From Gemmatimonadota bacterium (GTDB taxonomy: Bacteria; Gemmatimonadota; Gemmatimonadetes; Gemmatimonadales; Gemmatimonadaceae): a stretch of 64,000 nucleotides of DNA. Location of the stretch: NCBI GenBank assembly GCA_016194585.1, contig JACQBG010000028.1:1-64000 (forward strand), in the 5' to 3' direction. Under the pieces are notes generated by a model, which did not search any database, was not told the DNA's origin, and worked only from the letters and a program-made list of their open reading frames with translations. Shown piece by piece: positions 32,884 through 41,957 of the stretch. Each line of letters opens with the position of its first letter. Position 1 is the stretch's first letter. The position numbers were made by a program, and so were the translations under genes.

Positions 32884-34331
32884 GCGGAGGCCCCCGCGAG
32901 GTACGCCCGCGCCTGGTCGAGGCGCGCCACCGCTTCGTCCTTGCCGAGGATGTGCAGCACCTCGCTGATCCCCGGGCTCGACGCGCTGCCGGTGAGCGCC
33001 ATCCGCACGGGACCGAGCACCTTGCCTACGCCGAGAGCCCGCGACTCGGCGACGGCGCGGAGCGCCGCTTCGATCGCCGGCGGATCCCACGGCTGCGTCG
33101 CGACGAGCTCACGCGCCTGGGCGACGATCTCCGCCGCGGCCGCCGCGTCGGGCCACGCCTTCCGCACGACGGCGGGATCGTACACGAGGCGCAGATACGT
33201 GGGGAGCTGGCTCGCGAGTTCGTTCAGCGACCGCACGCGCGTGCGGAGCGCGTCGAGGGCGCGGAGATACCGGTCGTGACGCGCGTCGAGCTCGGCGGCG
33301 GTCGCCAGCCCGTCGGCGACGAGCCGCGCCGTGATGTCCGGGGCGAGCGCGTCGAGCGGCATCATCGCGAGGTGCTGGCCGTTCATCCACTCGAGCTTCT
33401 TCGTGTCGAACACCGACGCCTTCTTGAGCAGCCCCGTCTCGCTGAAGAGGGCGATCATCTCCGCCATCGTCATCACTTCGCGGTCGCCCCCCGGGCTCCA
33501 CCCCATGAGCGCGAGGAAGTTGCACATCGCCTGCGGGAGGATGCCGAGGTGCTGGTAATCGCCGACCGCGGTCGCGCCGTGGCGCTTCGAGAGCTTCTTG
33601 CCGTCCATCCCGTGGATCATCGGGAAATGGGCGAACACGGGGAGCGGTGCGCCGAGCGCCTGGTAGAGCAGGATCTGCTTCGGCGTGTTCGAGATGTGGT
33701 CGTCGCCGCGCATCACGTGGGTGATGCGCATCGCGATGTCGTCGCTCACCACGGCCAGGTTGTAGATCGGCGTGCCGTCGGAGCGGAGGATGACGAAGTC
33801 CTCGATGTCCTTGTTCGGGAACGCGATGTCGTCGTGCACGAGGTCGCGCCACCCGGTGCTTCCCTCGGGCACGCGGAACCGGATCGTGTGCGGCTCCCCC
33901 GCGGCGACGCGGCGCGCGACCTCGTCCGCCGCGAGGCGGTCGCACCGGCGGTCGTAGCGGAAGCTCTCCTTGCGCGACTCGGCCGCGGCGCGCCGCTCGT
34001 TGAGCTCCGTCGCCGTGCAGAAGCAGCGGTACGCCTTGCCCGCGTCGAGGATCGCGCGCGCGTCGCGCTGGTGGCGCGCCAGGTTCTCGTCGGCGCCCTG
34101 GTAGACGACCGGCTCGTCCCAGTCGAGGCCGAGCCAGCGCAGCCCGTCGAAGATCGCGCGCGTGCTCTCCTCCGTGCTGCGCGCCTTGTCGGTGTCCTCG
34201 ATGCGGAGCAGGAACACGCCGCCGTGCTGGCGGGCGAACAGCCAGTTGAACAGCGCCGTGCGCGCGCCGCCCACGTGCAGGTAGCCGGTGGGGGAGGGGG
34301 CGAAGCGGACGCGGACGGGAGTGGCGGTCAT
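32880..34331 (-). CDS. gltX: Glutamyl-tRNA synthetase
   Basis: A 483-residue class I aminoacyl-tRNA synthetase. The HIGH motif is HVGG in APSPTGYLHVGGAR (H19) and the KMSKS motif is KKLSKRH. The catalytic insert has the Glu-tRNA block FCTATELNERRA and the C-terminal helical anticodon domain is present. Length is normal for the discriminating or non-discriminating bacterial enzyme; which cannot be told here. It charges tRNA-Glu (and perhaps tRNA-Gln). Its stop overlaps the GTG of the LexA-like gene, an unusual coupling. Upstream is a tRNA-Ser with a terminator. Confidence 0.97.
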   Translation of the reverse strand: MTATPVRVRFAPSPTGYLHVGGARTALFNWLFARQHGGVFLLRIEDTDKARSTEESTRAIFDGLRWLGLDWDEPVVYQGADENLARHQRDARAILDAGKAYRCFCTATELNERRAAAESRKESFRYDRRCDRLAADEVARRVAAGEPHTIRFRVPEGSTGWRDLVHDDIAFPNKDIEDFVILRSDGTPIYNLAVVSDDIAMRITHVMRGDDHISNTPKQILLYQALGAPLPVFAHFPMIHGMDGKKLSKRHGATAVGDYQHLGILPQAMCNFLALMGWSPGGDREVMTMAEMIALFSETGLLKKASVFDTKKLEWMNGQHLAMMPLDALAPDITARLVADGLATAAELDARHDRYLRALDALRTRVRSLNELASQLPTYLRLVYDPAVVRKAWPDAAAAAEIVAQARELVATQPWDPPAIEAALRAVAESRALGVGKVLGPVRMALTGSASSPGISEVLHILGKDEAVARLDQARAYLAGASA

Positions 34332-34358
34332 TGCGGGAACGAAGGTCTCAAACGGAGC

Positions 34359-34389
34359 GCGGGCCCGCCATCACAGACGGCGGGCCCGC
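34359..34389 (-). terminator. Hairpin terminator between tRNA-Ser and gltX
   Basis: Perfect 11-bp inverted repeat (GCGGGCCCGCC at 34359-34369, GGCGGGCCCGC at 34379-34389) with a 9-nt loop, 5 bases past the tRNA-Ser 3' end on the minus strand. The tail (GCGCTCCGTTTGAG) has few U residues. Confidence 0.6.
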
Positions 34390-34393
34390 AGAA

Positions 34394-34484
34394 CGGAGAC
34401 GGAGGGATTCGAACCCTCGATACAGGTGTAAGCCCGTATAACGGTTTAGCAAACCGCCGCCTTCAGCCTCTCGGCCACGTCTCC
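34394..34484 (-). tRNA. tRNA-Ser (anticodon GCU)
   Basis: Minus-strand 91-nt class II tRNA. The acceptor stem is GGAGACG paired with CGTCTCC and the discriminator is G. The anticodon loop TTTGCTAA gives anticodon GCU for AGC/AGU. It has a long serine-type variable arm and the T-loop GGTTCGAATCC. The CCA end is not encoded. Confidence 0.95.
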
Positions 34485-34555
34485 AACTCCACGCGCGACC
34501 AGCGCGCAGAACAGGAAAGATGGCCGCCGGGCGGTGGTGTGTAAAGTCGCGTTCG

Positions 34556-36049
34556 CTACTTCCGCGGCGGGGGCGTGTGCCCCCGGATCGTCACCGACCA
34601 GAGGAAGTCGGTCTTGAGCAGCGGCACCCGCCCTTTCTGCCCCGGGAACGGCTGCGTGAAGATCTCCGGATCGGCGGGGTTCACCAGTCCGGCCGGCCCG
34701 TACAGCTGCGGCACGGGAAGCGTATCGACCGGTCCCGACCACGCGATCGCGGCGCGCCGGTGGCACGACATGCAGTTCGTGGTCACCCCCGTCCAGGCGA
34801 GCGAGTCCTTCCCGGCCGGGATCTTCCCGGCGAGGCTCGTCTCGAGGTACGGATTGTACGCCACCAGCGGCGCGCCGGTCGGCGTCGTCATCGAGTAGGC
34901 CACCGTCATGTTGTAGTGGTTCCACGGCGCCTTGATCGACGCCGGCCGGTCGGCGCCGAACCGCGGGTCCTTCGGATCGTAGCCCCACCAGAACGACTGC
35001 CACGTCCAGTTCGGCATCTCCTTGCCCGTCACGTGCATCGCCATGAGGAGGCCGATGTTGCCGGGGCGCGCCGCGTTCAGCACCGCCTGCAGGCTCGTGT
35101 CGTTGGCGACGCCGATGAGGTCGCCGTTCAGGGCGCCGAACTGCGTGAAGTTGATCGAGTCGTCGACGGTGAGCTTCACCCAATAGAAGGCCGAGAGCGG
35201 CACGACCTTCATCCACATCGGTCCGGCGTTGTTCACCGGCAGGAACACGGAGTCGCCGGGGTGCAGCTTGCCCGTCGGATCGACGGCCACCGCCCGGTTC
35301 CAGGTCGAGGGGATCGGGTTCGCCGAGTCGGTCGACGCGCGGCTGTCGTCTCCCGACCAGTACGGCACGGCGGTCACCTCCGTGCCGGAGATGAACTGGA
35401 ACACCGGCTTGAGCACGAACGACGCCGAGTCGGTGGAGTCGGCCGACGTGAGGATGGCGCGCGAGATCAGTGGAGTGCCACGCCGCGTGAACGCGTCGTT
35501 CGTGTCGCGCAGCACCTTCCCCTGATTGAGGCCGTTCTTCCAGATGAATTCCGCGGTCGACTGCGTGAACCGGTTGAACGCGAACACGCGCTCCGACGGG
35601 TCGGACGGGATGCCCCCGTTGGCCGAGCGCCGGAGCCCCGGGCGATGGCCGAACCCCGGACGCACCTCGAACTCGACGAGGCCGTGGCGCCCGCGGACGC
35701 GCGCCCGCGTCTCCCCGCTCTCCTCGAAGATCTCGTGCCCGGAGTACCACGTCTGCCAGGCCGGGATGCCGTAGGTCGTCATCGACGTGATCGATTCCCA
35801 GATGTCCCAGCCGTGCTGACGGATGGCGACGGTGTCGTTGGCGGCGATCCATCGCTGCAGCGTCGCGTTCGACGACGGATAGGTGCGGACCTTGGGTGGC
35901 CCCACGTACTCGTACTTGCCCGGGTGCGTGCTGTCGGCCGAGGCGGCGCCGCCTCCACCGCCGCGCTCGCACCCGACGACGGCCGCGGCGACGAGCAGCA
36001 GGGCGGGGATCACGCTGGTCCGTCGCCGGACGGGATTCACGAGACGCAT
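34556..36049 (-). CDS. Lipoprotein with one c-type haem site, unknown role
   Basis: A 497-residue predicted lipoprotein: signal segment with lipobox VVGC near residue 27, then a Gly/Ala/Ser linker. Near the C-terminus CMSCH at residues 426-430 is a single c-type haem-binding motif, supported by YGPAGLVNPADPEIF further on. The middle contains TTYGIPAWQTWYSGHEIF and no catalytic fold that I recognise. The large N-terminal region of over 400 residues with one C-terminal haem suggests an oxidoreductase-like or electron-transfer surface protein, exposed to the periplasm or the outer membrane. Function unknown. The gene stands between tRNA-Ser and the kinase operon. Confidence 0.8.
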   Translation of the reverse strand: MRLVNPVRRRTSVIPALLLVAAAVVGCERGGGGGAASADSTHPGKYEYVGPPKVRTYPSSNATLQRWIAANDTVAIRQHGWDIWESITSMTTYGIPAWQTWYSGHEIFEESGETRARVRGRHGLVEFEVRPGFGHRPGLRRSANGGIPSDPSERVFAFNRFTQSTAEFIWKNGLNQGKVLRDTNDAFTRRGTPLISRAILTSADSTDSASFVLKPVFQFISGTEVTAVPYWSGDDSRASTDSANPIPSTWNRAVAVDPTGKLHPGDSVFLPVNNAGPMWMKVVPLSAFYWVKLTVDDSINFTQFGALNGDLIGVANDTSLQAVLNAARPGNIGLLMAMHVTGKEMPNWTWQSFWWGYDPKDPRFGADRPASIKAPWNHYNMTVAYSMTTPTGAPLVAYNPYLETSLAGKIPAGKDSLAWTGVTTNCMSCHRRAAIAWSGPVDTLPVPQLYGPAGLVNPADPEIFTQPFPGQKGRVPLLKTDFLWSVTIRGHTPPPRK

Positions 36050-36079
36050 GGACGCACTCCGTGTGTAGTGGGGGGACGC

Positions 36080-38443
36080 CTACTCGAGCCCGACCGCCTT
36101 CACCAACCGTTGGAACCGCGGATCGCCGCGCGCGTGCGTGAAGGTGCCGGGCCAGTTGAGCTGGGTGAGCTGCCCCTCGTGCGCGGCCATCGCGCGGTCG
36201 AGGAACACGAACGCGCGCTCGGTGTCGCCGAGGCGGTCGAGGATGCGCGCCACGTGCAGGTTCGAGATGGTGCGCGTCGCCGAGAGCGAATCGAGCTTCG
36301 CCACGACGGTCAGCGCGGCCGCGCGGTCGCCGGTGAGCGCGTACACCTCGCCCAGGAAACCGAGCACGAGCGTGTTGGCGGGGTTGAGCGCGACGGCGCG
36401 GCGCGCCTCGGCCACCGCCTCCGCGCCCCCACCCGCGCGGGCCAGCGCGAGGCCGAGCCACGCGTGGGCGAAATAGTACTTCGGGGCGAGCGCGACCGCG
36501 GCGCGGAGCGGCGCGACCGCCGCCGCGAAGTTGCCGTCGCTGACGCGCACGATCCCCGTACCCTGCGCGAGCGGCGGCGAGAGCGGGTCGAGCGTCTCGG
36601 CGAGCAGCGCCTCCCGTTCGGCGCGCGCCGAGTCGCGCGTCGCGAGGTAGAGCGCGTAGAAATAGTGCGCCGGGGGGTACGTCGAGTCGAGCGCGATGGC
36701 GCGGTCGTACGACGCCTGCGCGCCGGCGTAGTCGCGGTCGTACAGGAAGCGCACGGTGCCGAGCGACGTGTGCGCCTCGGCGAGCGTCGAATCGAGCGCG
36801 AGCGCGCGCAGCGCCGCCGCCTTCCCCTTGGGCATCGCCACGTCGGGCGCCGCGTAGAGGTTGAGCGCCTGCACGATGTAGACGTCGGCGAGCCCCGACC
36901 ACGCCCGGGCGTACCGCGGGTCGCGCTCCACCGCCTTGCCGAACCACGAGGTGGCCTCCTCGAGCGACTCGGCCGTGCGCGTATCCCAGGCGTGGCGCCC
37001 CTTGAGGTACATCTCGTACGCCTGCAGATCCTCCGTGGGACGTTGCACGACCGCCGCCGCGTCGCCCACCTCGAGCTTCACCGCCTCGACGATCGCCGTC
37101 GTGATCTGCTGCTGCAGTGCGAACACGTCGCTCACTCGCCGTTCGTACGTGTCGTTCCACACCACGTAGCCGTCTTCGGCATTCACCAACTCGGCCGTCA
37201 CGCGCACCCGGTCGCCGGAGCGATCCACGGTGCCCTCGAGCACGGCCTCGACGTTGAGCTTGCGGCCGATGTAGATGGGCGTCGACGCGTGGTCGCGCAG
37301 CGCGTACGACGACGCGCGCGCCGCCACGCGGAGCCGCTTCACCTTCGAGAGCGCGCCGATCAGCTCGTCGGTCATCCCCGAACTGAAGTACTCCTGGGCC
37401 TTGTCGCCGCTCGCGTTCACGAACGGGAGCACGGCGATCGAGCGCGGGCGATGCGCCGCCGCCAGTACCGCCGTGGCGGGGCGGCGCGCGAGCGCGACCG
37501 CGCCCGCCGCGACGAGCAGCGTGCCGACGACGGCCGCCGCCACGCGCCGCGACGTCCATCGGCTGCCGCGCGCCGGCGCTCGGTCGAGCCGCGCATCGCT
37601 CCCCGCGGCGAGCGTCAGCGCCTCGATGAACTCGTCGCCCGTGGCATACCGGTCGACCGCGTTGCGGGCGAGCGCCTTGGCGATCACGTCGTCCACCGCC
37701 GCGGGGATCGCGCCACGCAGCCGGCGCGCGCTGGGTATCGGGTCGGTGAGCGACTTCGCGATGATCGCCTGCGCCGTCTTCCCGACGTACGGCGGCTCGC
37801 CGGTGAGCATCTCGTAGAGCATGCAGCCGAGGCTGTAGATGTCACTGCGCCCGTCGACGGCCTCGGAGCCCGTCGCCTGCTCCGGACTCATATAGTACGG
37901 CGTCCCGACGCTCATCCCCGTGAGCGTCAGCGCGTCGGAACCGCTCGCGGCGATGCCCTTCGCCAGCCCGAAGTCGGCGACCGTGGCCACGCCACCGCTG
38001 AGCAGCACGTTCTCCGGCTTGATGTCGCGGTGCACCACGTCGTGCGCGTGGGCGTACGACAGCGCCGAAGCGACTTCGCGCGCGATGCGCACCGCCTCGG
38101 CGAGCGGGAGCTGCGGCTCGCGATCGAGCCGCGCCCGCAGCGATTGCCCTTCGAGCACGGGCATCGCGAACCAGAGCACGCCGTCGGTCTCTCCCGAGTC
38201 GAGCAGCGGCACGATGTGCGGATGGGTGAGCTTGGCCGCGACCGACACCTCGCGCAGGAAGCGCTCGGCGGCCATCCCCTGCGAGATCTCGGGGGAGAGC
38301 ACCTTGATCGCGACCTCCCGCTCGTAGCGCACGTCGGCGGCGAGATATACCGTCGCCATGCCGCCGTGCCCGAGTTCGCGCACCATGCGATAGCGGTCGG
38401 ACACCCTCGGGAAGGCGCGCCCCCCGGCGTCGCCGGACGTCAC
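36080..38443 (-). CDS. Transmembrane Ser/Thr protein kinase with TolB-like and TPR regions
   Basis: A 787-residue PknB-type kinase. The kinase domain spans about 14-275: ELGHGGMATVYLA (Gly loop), VAIKVLS (Lys), HRDIKPENVLL (catalytic loop), VADFGLAKG (DFG), GTPYYMSPEQ. A transmembrane helix follows at about 300-320 (AAAVVGTLLVAAGAVALA), then a TolB-N-like domain (about 335-460: SIAVLPFVNASGD, YFSSGMTDELIGALSK) and six or more TPR-like repeats (about 470-787). It probably phosphorylates cytoplasmic targets under control of the other domains. The GTG start overlaps the stop of the small upstream gene. It has all active-site residues. Confidence 0.92.
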   Translation of the reverse strand: MTSGDAGGRAFPRVSDRYRMVRELGHGGMATVYLAADVRYEREVAIKVLSPEISQGMAAERFLREVSVAAKLTHPHIVPLLDSGETDGVLWFAMPVLEGQSLRARLDREPQLPLAEAVRIAREVASALSYAHAHDVVHRDIKPENVLLSGGVATVADFGLAKGIAASGSDALTLTGMSVGTPYYMSPEQATGSEAVDGRSDIYSLGCMLYEMLTGEPPYVGKTAQAIIAKSLTDPIPSARRLRGAIPAAVDDVIAKALARNAVDRYATGDEFIEALTLAAGSDARLDRAPARGSRWTSRRVAAAVVGTLLVAAGAVALARRPATAVLAAAHRPRSIAVLPFVNASGDKAQEYFSSGMTDELIGALSKVKRLRVAARASSYALRDHASTPIYIGRKLNVEAVLEGTVDRSGDRVRVTAELVNAEDGYVVWNDTYERRVSDVFALQQQITTAIVEAVKLEVGDAAAVVQRPTEDLQAYEMYLKGRHAWDTRTAESLEEATSWFGKAVERDPRYARAWSGLADVYIVQALNLYAAPDVAMPKGKAAALRALALDSTLAEAHTSLGTVRFLYDRDYAGAQASYDRAIALDSTYPPAHYFYALYLATRDSARAEREALLAETLDPLSPPLAQGTGIVRVSDGNFAAAVAPLRAAVALAPKYYFAHAWLGLALARAGGGAEAVAEARRAVALNPANTLVLGFLGEVYALTGDRAAALTVVAKLDSLSATRTISNLHVARILDRLGDTERAFVFLDRAMAAHEGQLTQLNWPGTFTHARGDPRFQRLVKAVGLE

Positions 38444-38901
38444 GAGATATCCGTCCCCAAGGAGTAGCCGTGGATCTCGACCTGCCCCTGGTTGCCCGGG
38501 GACGGGAGGTCGTTCAGGTGGAGCGAGACGGTGATGGCGCCGCTGGCCGACGGCGGCAGCCAGAACGCCTGGGAGTTGCACACCACGCCGCGTCCCGACG
38601 GGTCGCCGGCGACGAGGAGCGAGAACCAGTCCTGCGATCCATCGGGGAGTGTCGAGGCGACGTGCCAATACGCGAGCGAGGGATTCTTTCCGGCGAGCGA
38701 CGCCCACGCGAAGAGCAGGAGCCCGCTGGCGCCGGCCGGGACCACCGACGCCGGCAGCGGGAACGAGACGCTGCCTTGCGTCATGGGCAGGTTGCCGAGG
38801 ATCGCCGCGGGGGTGGTGCTCGGTTCGACGGCGACCCAAGGGGCGACTCGACTCACGCGGGCCTCGGGCACATGGGTGATGCGGACACGCTCCGGCGTCA
38901 C
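38440..38901 (-). CDS. Hypothetical protein translationally coupled to the kinase
   Basis: A 153-residue protein starting GTG (MTPERVRI). No signal or membrane segment is visible. It is rich in Ser, Pro and aromatic residues, with blocks like GNLPMTQGSVSFPLPASVV, AYWHVASTLPDGSQDW and AITVSLHLNDLPSPG, which suggest a beta-sandwich. No family recognised. Its stop codon overlaps the kinase GTG, so the two are made in a fixed ratio, which makes it a possible partner or regulator of the kinase. Confidence 0.6.
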   Translation of the reverse strand: MTPERVRITHVPEARVSRVAPWVAVEPSTTPAAILGNLPMTQGSVSFPLPASVVPAGASGLLLFAWASLAGKNPSLAYWHVASTLPDGSQDWFSLLVAGDPSGRGVVCNSQAFWLPPSASGAITVSLHLNDLPSPGNQGQVEIHGYSLGTDIS

Positions 38902-39009
38902 GCGGGAGCGCGTGCGAGCGAAGTAACCCTATAATGTGGTGTTGACCCGCTTCTCGCCATCGTCAGTAACCGGTCGCGATGACCGGCTCGCGTACGGCGG
39001 ATGTTACGA

Positions 39010-39094
39010 CGGAGGGCGTGGGACTCGAACCCACATGTCCTTGCGGACGGCGGTTTTCAAGACCGCTGCCTTAGCCAATTCGGCGCAGCCCTCC
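39010..39094 (-). tRNA. tRNA-Ser (anticodon UGA)
   Basis: Minus-strand 85-nt class II tRNA. Acceptor GGAGGGC pairs with GCCCTCC, discriminator G. The anticodon loop CTTGAAAA gives UGA for UCA and UCG. A long variable arm and T-loop GGTTCGAGTCC are present. CCA not encoded. Confidence 0.95.
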
Positions 39095-39119
39095 CGGCTG
39101 TGCTACCCCTGAAAGGTAG

Positions 39120-40322
39120 CTAACGGCGGTGCATCATCCACTGCGTCGCCCAGATGGTGAATCCCGACTCCACCATCGGGTTGGCGACGAACTGGCCCTG
39201 AGCGGCCTCGCAGCCGAGCTCCGCCAGCAGGTTCCAGTCGGGGCGCTTCGCCACGCCGAGGGCGACCGACGTCAGCTTCAGGCTGCGCGCCAGGGCGAGC
39301 CCAGCCTCGACCACCGCCCGCTTGCTCGCCGTCTCCGAGCACCCGTCGACGAACGTGCCGTCGAGCTTCAACTCGTTGAACGGGATCTTGAGCAGCTCGT
39401 CGACCGCCGAATGGCGGCCGGTGAAGTCGTCGAGCGCGATGCGGAACCCCTTGATGCGGAGCCGAGCCGCCACGTCGAGCACCGGCGCGAGGTCGTCGGT
39501 GAGCGTCGACTCGGCGACCTCCACCGTGACGTTCGATGCGAGCACGTTCTGCTCCACGGTCACCCGTTCGATCATCTCGGGGAAGTCGAGCTGGCTCAGG
39601 ACGCGCGGCGACAGGTTCACCGCCACTCGCAGGTCGTGCCCGGATGACTGCCACCGGGCGCAGGTGGCGATCGCCTCGCGCAACGTGAAGGTCGTGAACT
39701 GTGCGAGGTGCTCTGGCGCGCGCTCGACGATCGGCAGCAGGGTGGACGAGGTCAGCTGTCCGTGGCGGGGATGGTTCCACCGCACCATCGCCTCGGCGGC
39801 GAGGCACTCGCCGCTCCCCATTTGGATCTGCGGCTGGAAGTACACCTCGAACTGGCGGGTCGCGAACGCGTCGGCGAGCTCGCTCACGTCGATGTCTGGG
39901 GCGACGGGCATCTTCGGCGTGACGACCTCGCGCGCCCGCTGCAGCACGGGCTCGAGCTTCTCCACGGTGAGCGGCTTCGGGATCATCCCGACGAGGTTGA
40001 GGCCGCCGAGCGTCGCGAGCATGCCGGCCGTCTCGATCACGCGCTCGTCTTCGACGCTCAGGATGGCGACAGCCGCATGCAAGCCCATGCTCGCCATGGT
40101 ACGGATCGTCTCGATCCCGTCCATGTCGGGCATGCGCAGGTCGCAGAGGATCAGGTCGAACGCGGCCCCGGGCTCCGTCACCGCCTGCAGCGCGCTCCGG
40201 CCGTCTTTCGCTTCGCTCACGCGTTCCACGCCGAGCGTGCCGAGCACGCCGCGCACCCACTGGCGCACGTGCTGCTGGTCGTCGACGACGAGGACGTTGA
40301 GGGACGAGTAGTCTTGGTCCAT
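39120..40322 (-). CDS. Response regulator with EAL domain, degenerate active site
   Basis: A 400-residue two-domain protein. Receiver at about 10-125: LVVDDQQHVRQW, phosphoacceptor Asp in ILCDLRMPDMDG, and a KP pair in IPKPLTVEKL. EAL domain at about 150-395: AEAMVRWNHP, VAVNLSPRVL, DDFTGRHS and LKLDGTFVDG. The usual AEGVE block reads ALGVAKRP, so the key Glu is Leu, and EAL itself reads EAM. Cyclic-di-GMP hydrolysis is probably lost; binding may remain. Last gene of the three-gene operon. Confidence 0.9.
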   Translation of the reverse strand: MDQDYSSLNVLVVDDQQHVRQWVRGVLGTLGVERVSEAKDGRSALQAVTEPGAAFDLILCDLRMPDMDGIETIRTMASMGLHAAVAILSVEDERVIETAGMLATLGGLNLVGMIPKPLTVEKLEPVLQRAREVVTPKMPVAPDIDVSELADAFATRQFEVYFQPQIQMGSGECLAAEAMVRWNHPRHGQLTSSTLLPIVERAPEHLAQFTTFTLREAIATCARWQSSGHDLRVAVNLSPRVLSQLDFPEMIERVTVEQNVLASNVTVEVAESTLTDDLAPVLDVAARLRIKGFRIALDDFTGRHSAVDELLKIPFNELKLDGTFVDGCSETASKRAVVEAGLALARSLKLTSVALGVAKRPDWNLLAELGCEAAQGQFVANPMVESGFTIWATQWMMHRR

Positions 40323-40349
40323 GGTATCGGATACCGTGCGCCGCGGCGC

Positions 40350-41957
40350 TCAGCTCGTCGCGACGGGCGACGATGGGTAGAGAATCTCGAAGATCTTCGC
40401 GACGAGTTCGGTCATCGTGAACGGCTTGGCGACGAATGGATAACGCTGTGACGCGGTCTCGGGGTCGGCGAGTGCCGACTCGCCGAATCCGGACGTGATC
40501 AGCACACGCATGCCCGGGCGCGCGCGCTGCAGCCGCTCCGCGAGCTCGAGGCCGTTCGCGTCCGGGAGCTCGACGTCGGTGAGGAGCAGGTCGATCGGGC
40601 CGTCGTGTTCGTCTGCCATGCGTCGCGCGTCTCCACCCGAGGCTACGGCGAGCACGGAGAAGCCGTTGAGCTGCAAGAGCGTCACGACAGCCGGCCGCAG
40701 CTCCTCGCTGTCCTCGACGAGGAGCACCGTGGCCGGCCGGGTGCCGGGGGGCACGACGGGCCGTTCGATCGGCGGGCGCGGGCGTTCCCGCACGCGGCGT
40801 AGTCGCACCGTGACGGTCGTCCCGTGGCCTTCGGTGCTCTCGACTGAGACCGAGCCGCCCAACTGGTCGACCATCGCGCGCACCGTCGCGAGACCGAGGC
40901 CGGTGCCGCGGTCGGGGGGCTTGGTGCTGAAGAGCGGCTCGAAGAGCCGCGCCTGCGTTCGCGCGTCCATGCCGAGGCCGGTGTCGTCGACGCGGAGGAT
41001 CACGAAGTCCCCGGAGGGCTGTCGCCCGGCCGCCGGCGCGCCCGCCGCCGGCGCATTCGACGTCTCGATGCGCAGTCGTCCGCCGGCCGGCATCGCGTCG
41101 ATCGCATTTGTGATCAGGTTCATGAGCACCTGCTCGAGTTGTCCCGGGTCGGCGAGCGTCAGCCAGAGCGTCTCGTCGAGGGCGAGCTCCTTCGCGATGT
41201 TCGGAGGGAGCAGCCGGTCGAGCATCCCGCCGATCGCCCGCACGAGGAGGTTCAGGTCGACCGGGCCGACCGCGCCCGTGTTGCGGCGGCTGATGGTAAG
41301 AAGCTGCTTCGAGAGCTGCCCCGCTGCCTCGGCGGCGGAGCGGATCGCCTCGAGACGCTTCGCGCGCTTGTCGGCATCCGACGAATCGCGCAGCAGGAGG
41401 TCGCTGTACCCCTGGATGACGGTGAGCAGGTTGTTGAAGTCGTGGGCGACGACCCCCGCGAGGCGCCCCACCGCTTCGTGTTTCTGCGACTGCCAATATT
41501 GCTCGACCAGCAACATCACGTCGCTGACGTCGGCGCACACGCAGCAGGCGCCAAGCAGGGTGCCGTCCTTCCCGTGCACGGCGAAGATCGTCGCACGCCA
41601 GTGCCGCGGGCGCGCGCCGGCGGCCGGCGTCGCCTCGACGAGCGATGCGTCGACCGGCGACCGGTCCTTCTGCAGCACCTCACGGAGATGGTCCTCGATC
41701 GTGGGGCGTCCCGAGGGGAGCAGATCCCCCATGCGGCGTCCGACGGCCTCCGCCGCGCGATGACCGCTCAGAGCGGTGAACGCGGCATTCACCCAGAGGC
41801 AGCGCAGGTCGGTGTCGACGAACGCCACACCCATCGGCGCGTCGAGCAGCGTCGGCGCGAGGAACGCGCCCAGGTATTCGAGGGCCCGCGCATCGGCTCG
41901 TTGCGTGTCGGGGGCCGGTCCGCCGCCGGTGGGGTCGACGCTCGGCGCGCCGCTCAC
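40350..41957 (-). CDS. PAS-containing hybrid histidine kinase with receiver
   Basis: A 535-residue soluble hybrid kinase. PAS at about 30-150 (APMGVAFVDTDLRCLWVN), H-box at about 165 (GRLAGVVAHDFNNLLTVIQG), HATPase at about 265-400 (LMNLITNAIDAMPAGG, DTGLGMDA, RGTGLGLATV) and a receiver at about 415-535 (VLLVEDSEELRP, LLTDVELPDANG, VAKPFT). It is cytosolic. The GTG start overlaps the preceding EAL gene's stop (GTGA). It probably signals to the two flanking receiver-EAL proteins. Confidence 0.92.
   Translation of the reverse strand: MSGAPSVDPTGGGPAPDTQRADARALEYLGAFLAPTLLDAPMGVAFVDTDLRCLWVNAAFTALSGHRAAEAVGRRMGDLLPSGRPTIEDHLREVLQKDRSPVDASLVEATPAAGARPRHWRATIFAVHGKDGTLLGACCVCADVSDVMLLVEQYWQSQKHEAVGRLAGVVAHDFNNLLTVIQGYSDLLLRDSSDADKRAKRLEAIRSAAEAAGQLSKQLLTISRRNTGAVGPVDLNLLVRAIGGMLDRLLPPNIAKELALDETLWLTLADPGQLEQVLMNLITNAIDAMPAGGRLRIETSNAPAAGAPAAGRQPSGDFVILRVDDTGLGMDARTQARLFEPLFSTKPPDRGTGLGLATVRAMVDQLGGSVSVESTEGHGTTVTVRLRRVRERPRPPIERPVVPPGTRPATVLLVEDSEELRPAVVTLLQLNGFSVLAVASGGDARRMADEHDGPIDLLLTDVELPDANGLELAERLQRARPGMRVLITSGFGESALADPETASQRYPFVAKPFTMTELVAKIFEILYPSSPVATS

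Noticed and set aside
34520-38467. 1,315-residue plus-strand ORF over the cytochrome lipoprotein and kinase
   Set aside because: Composition (Arg/His/Val/Glu-rich, no motif) is that of an antisense shadow; the minus-strand genes have clear haem, kinase and TPR motifs.
38930-38935. Plus-strand TATAAT between the tRNA and the small kinase-linked gene
   Set aside because: No plus-strand gene follows; it may be a coincidental part of a minus-strand promoter, and the match on that strand is poor.
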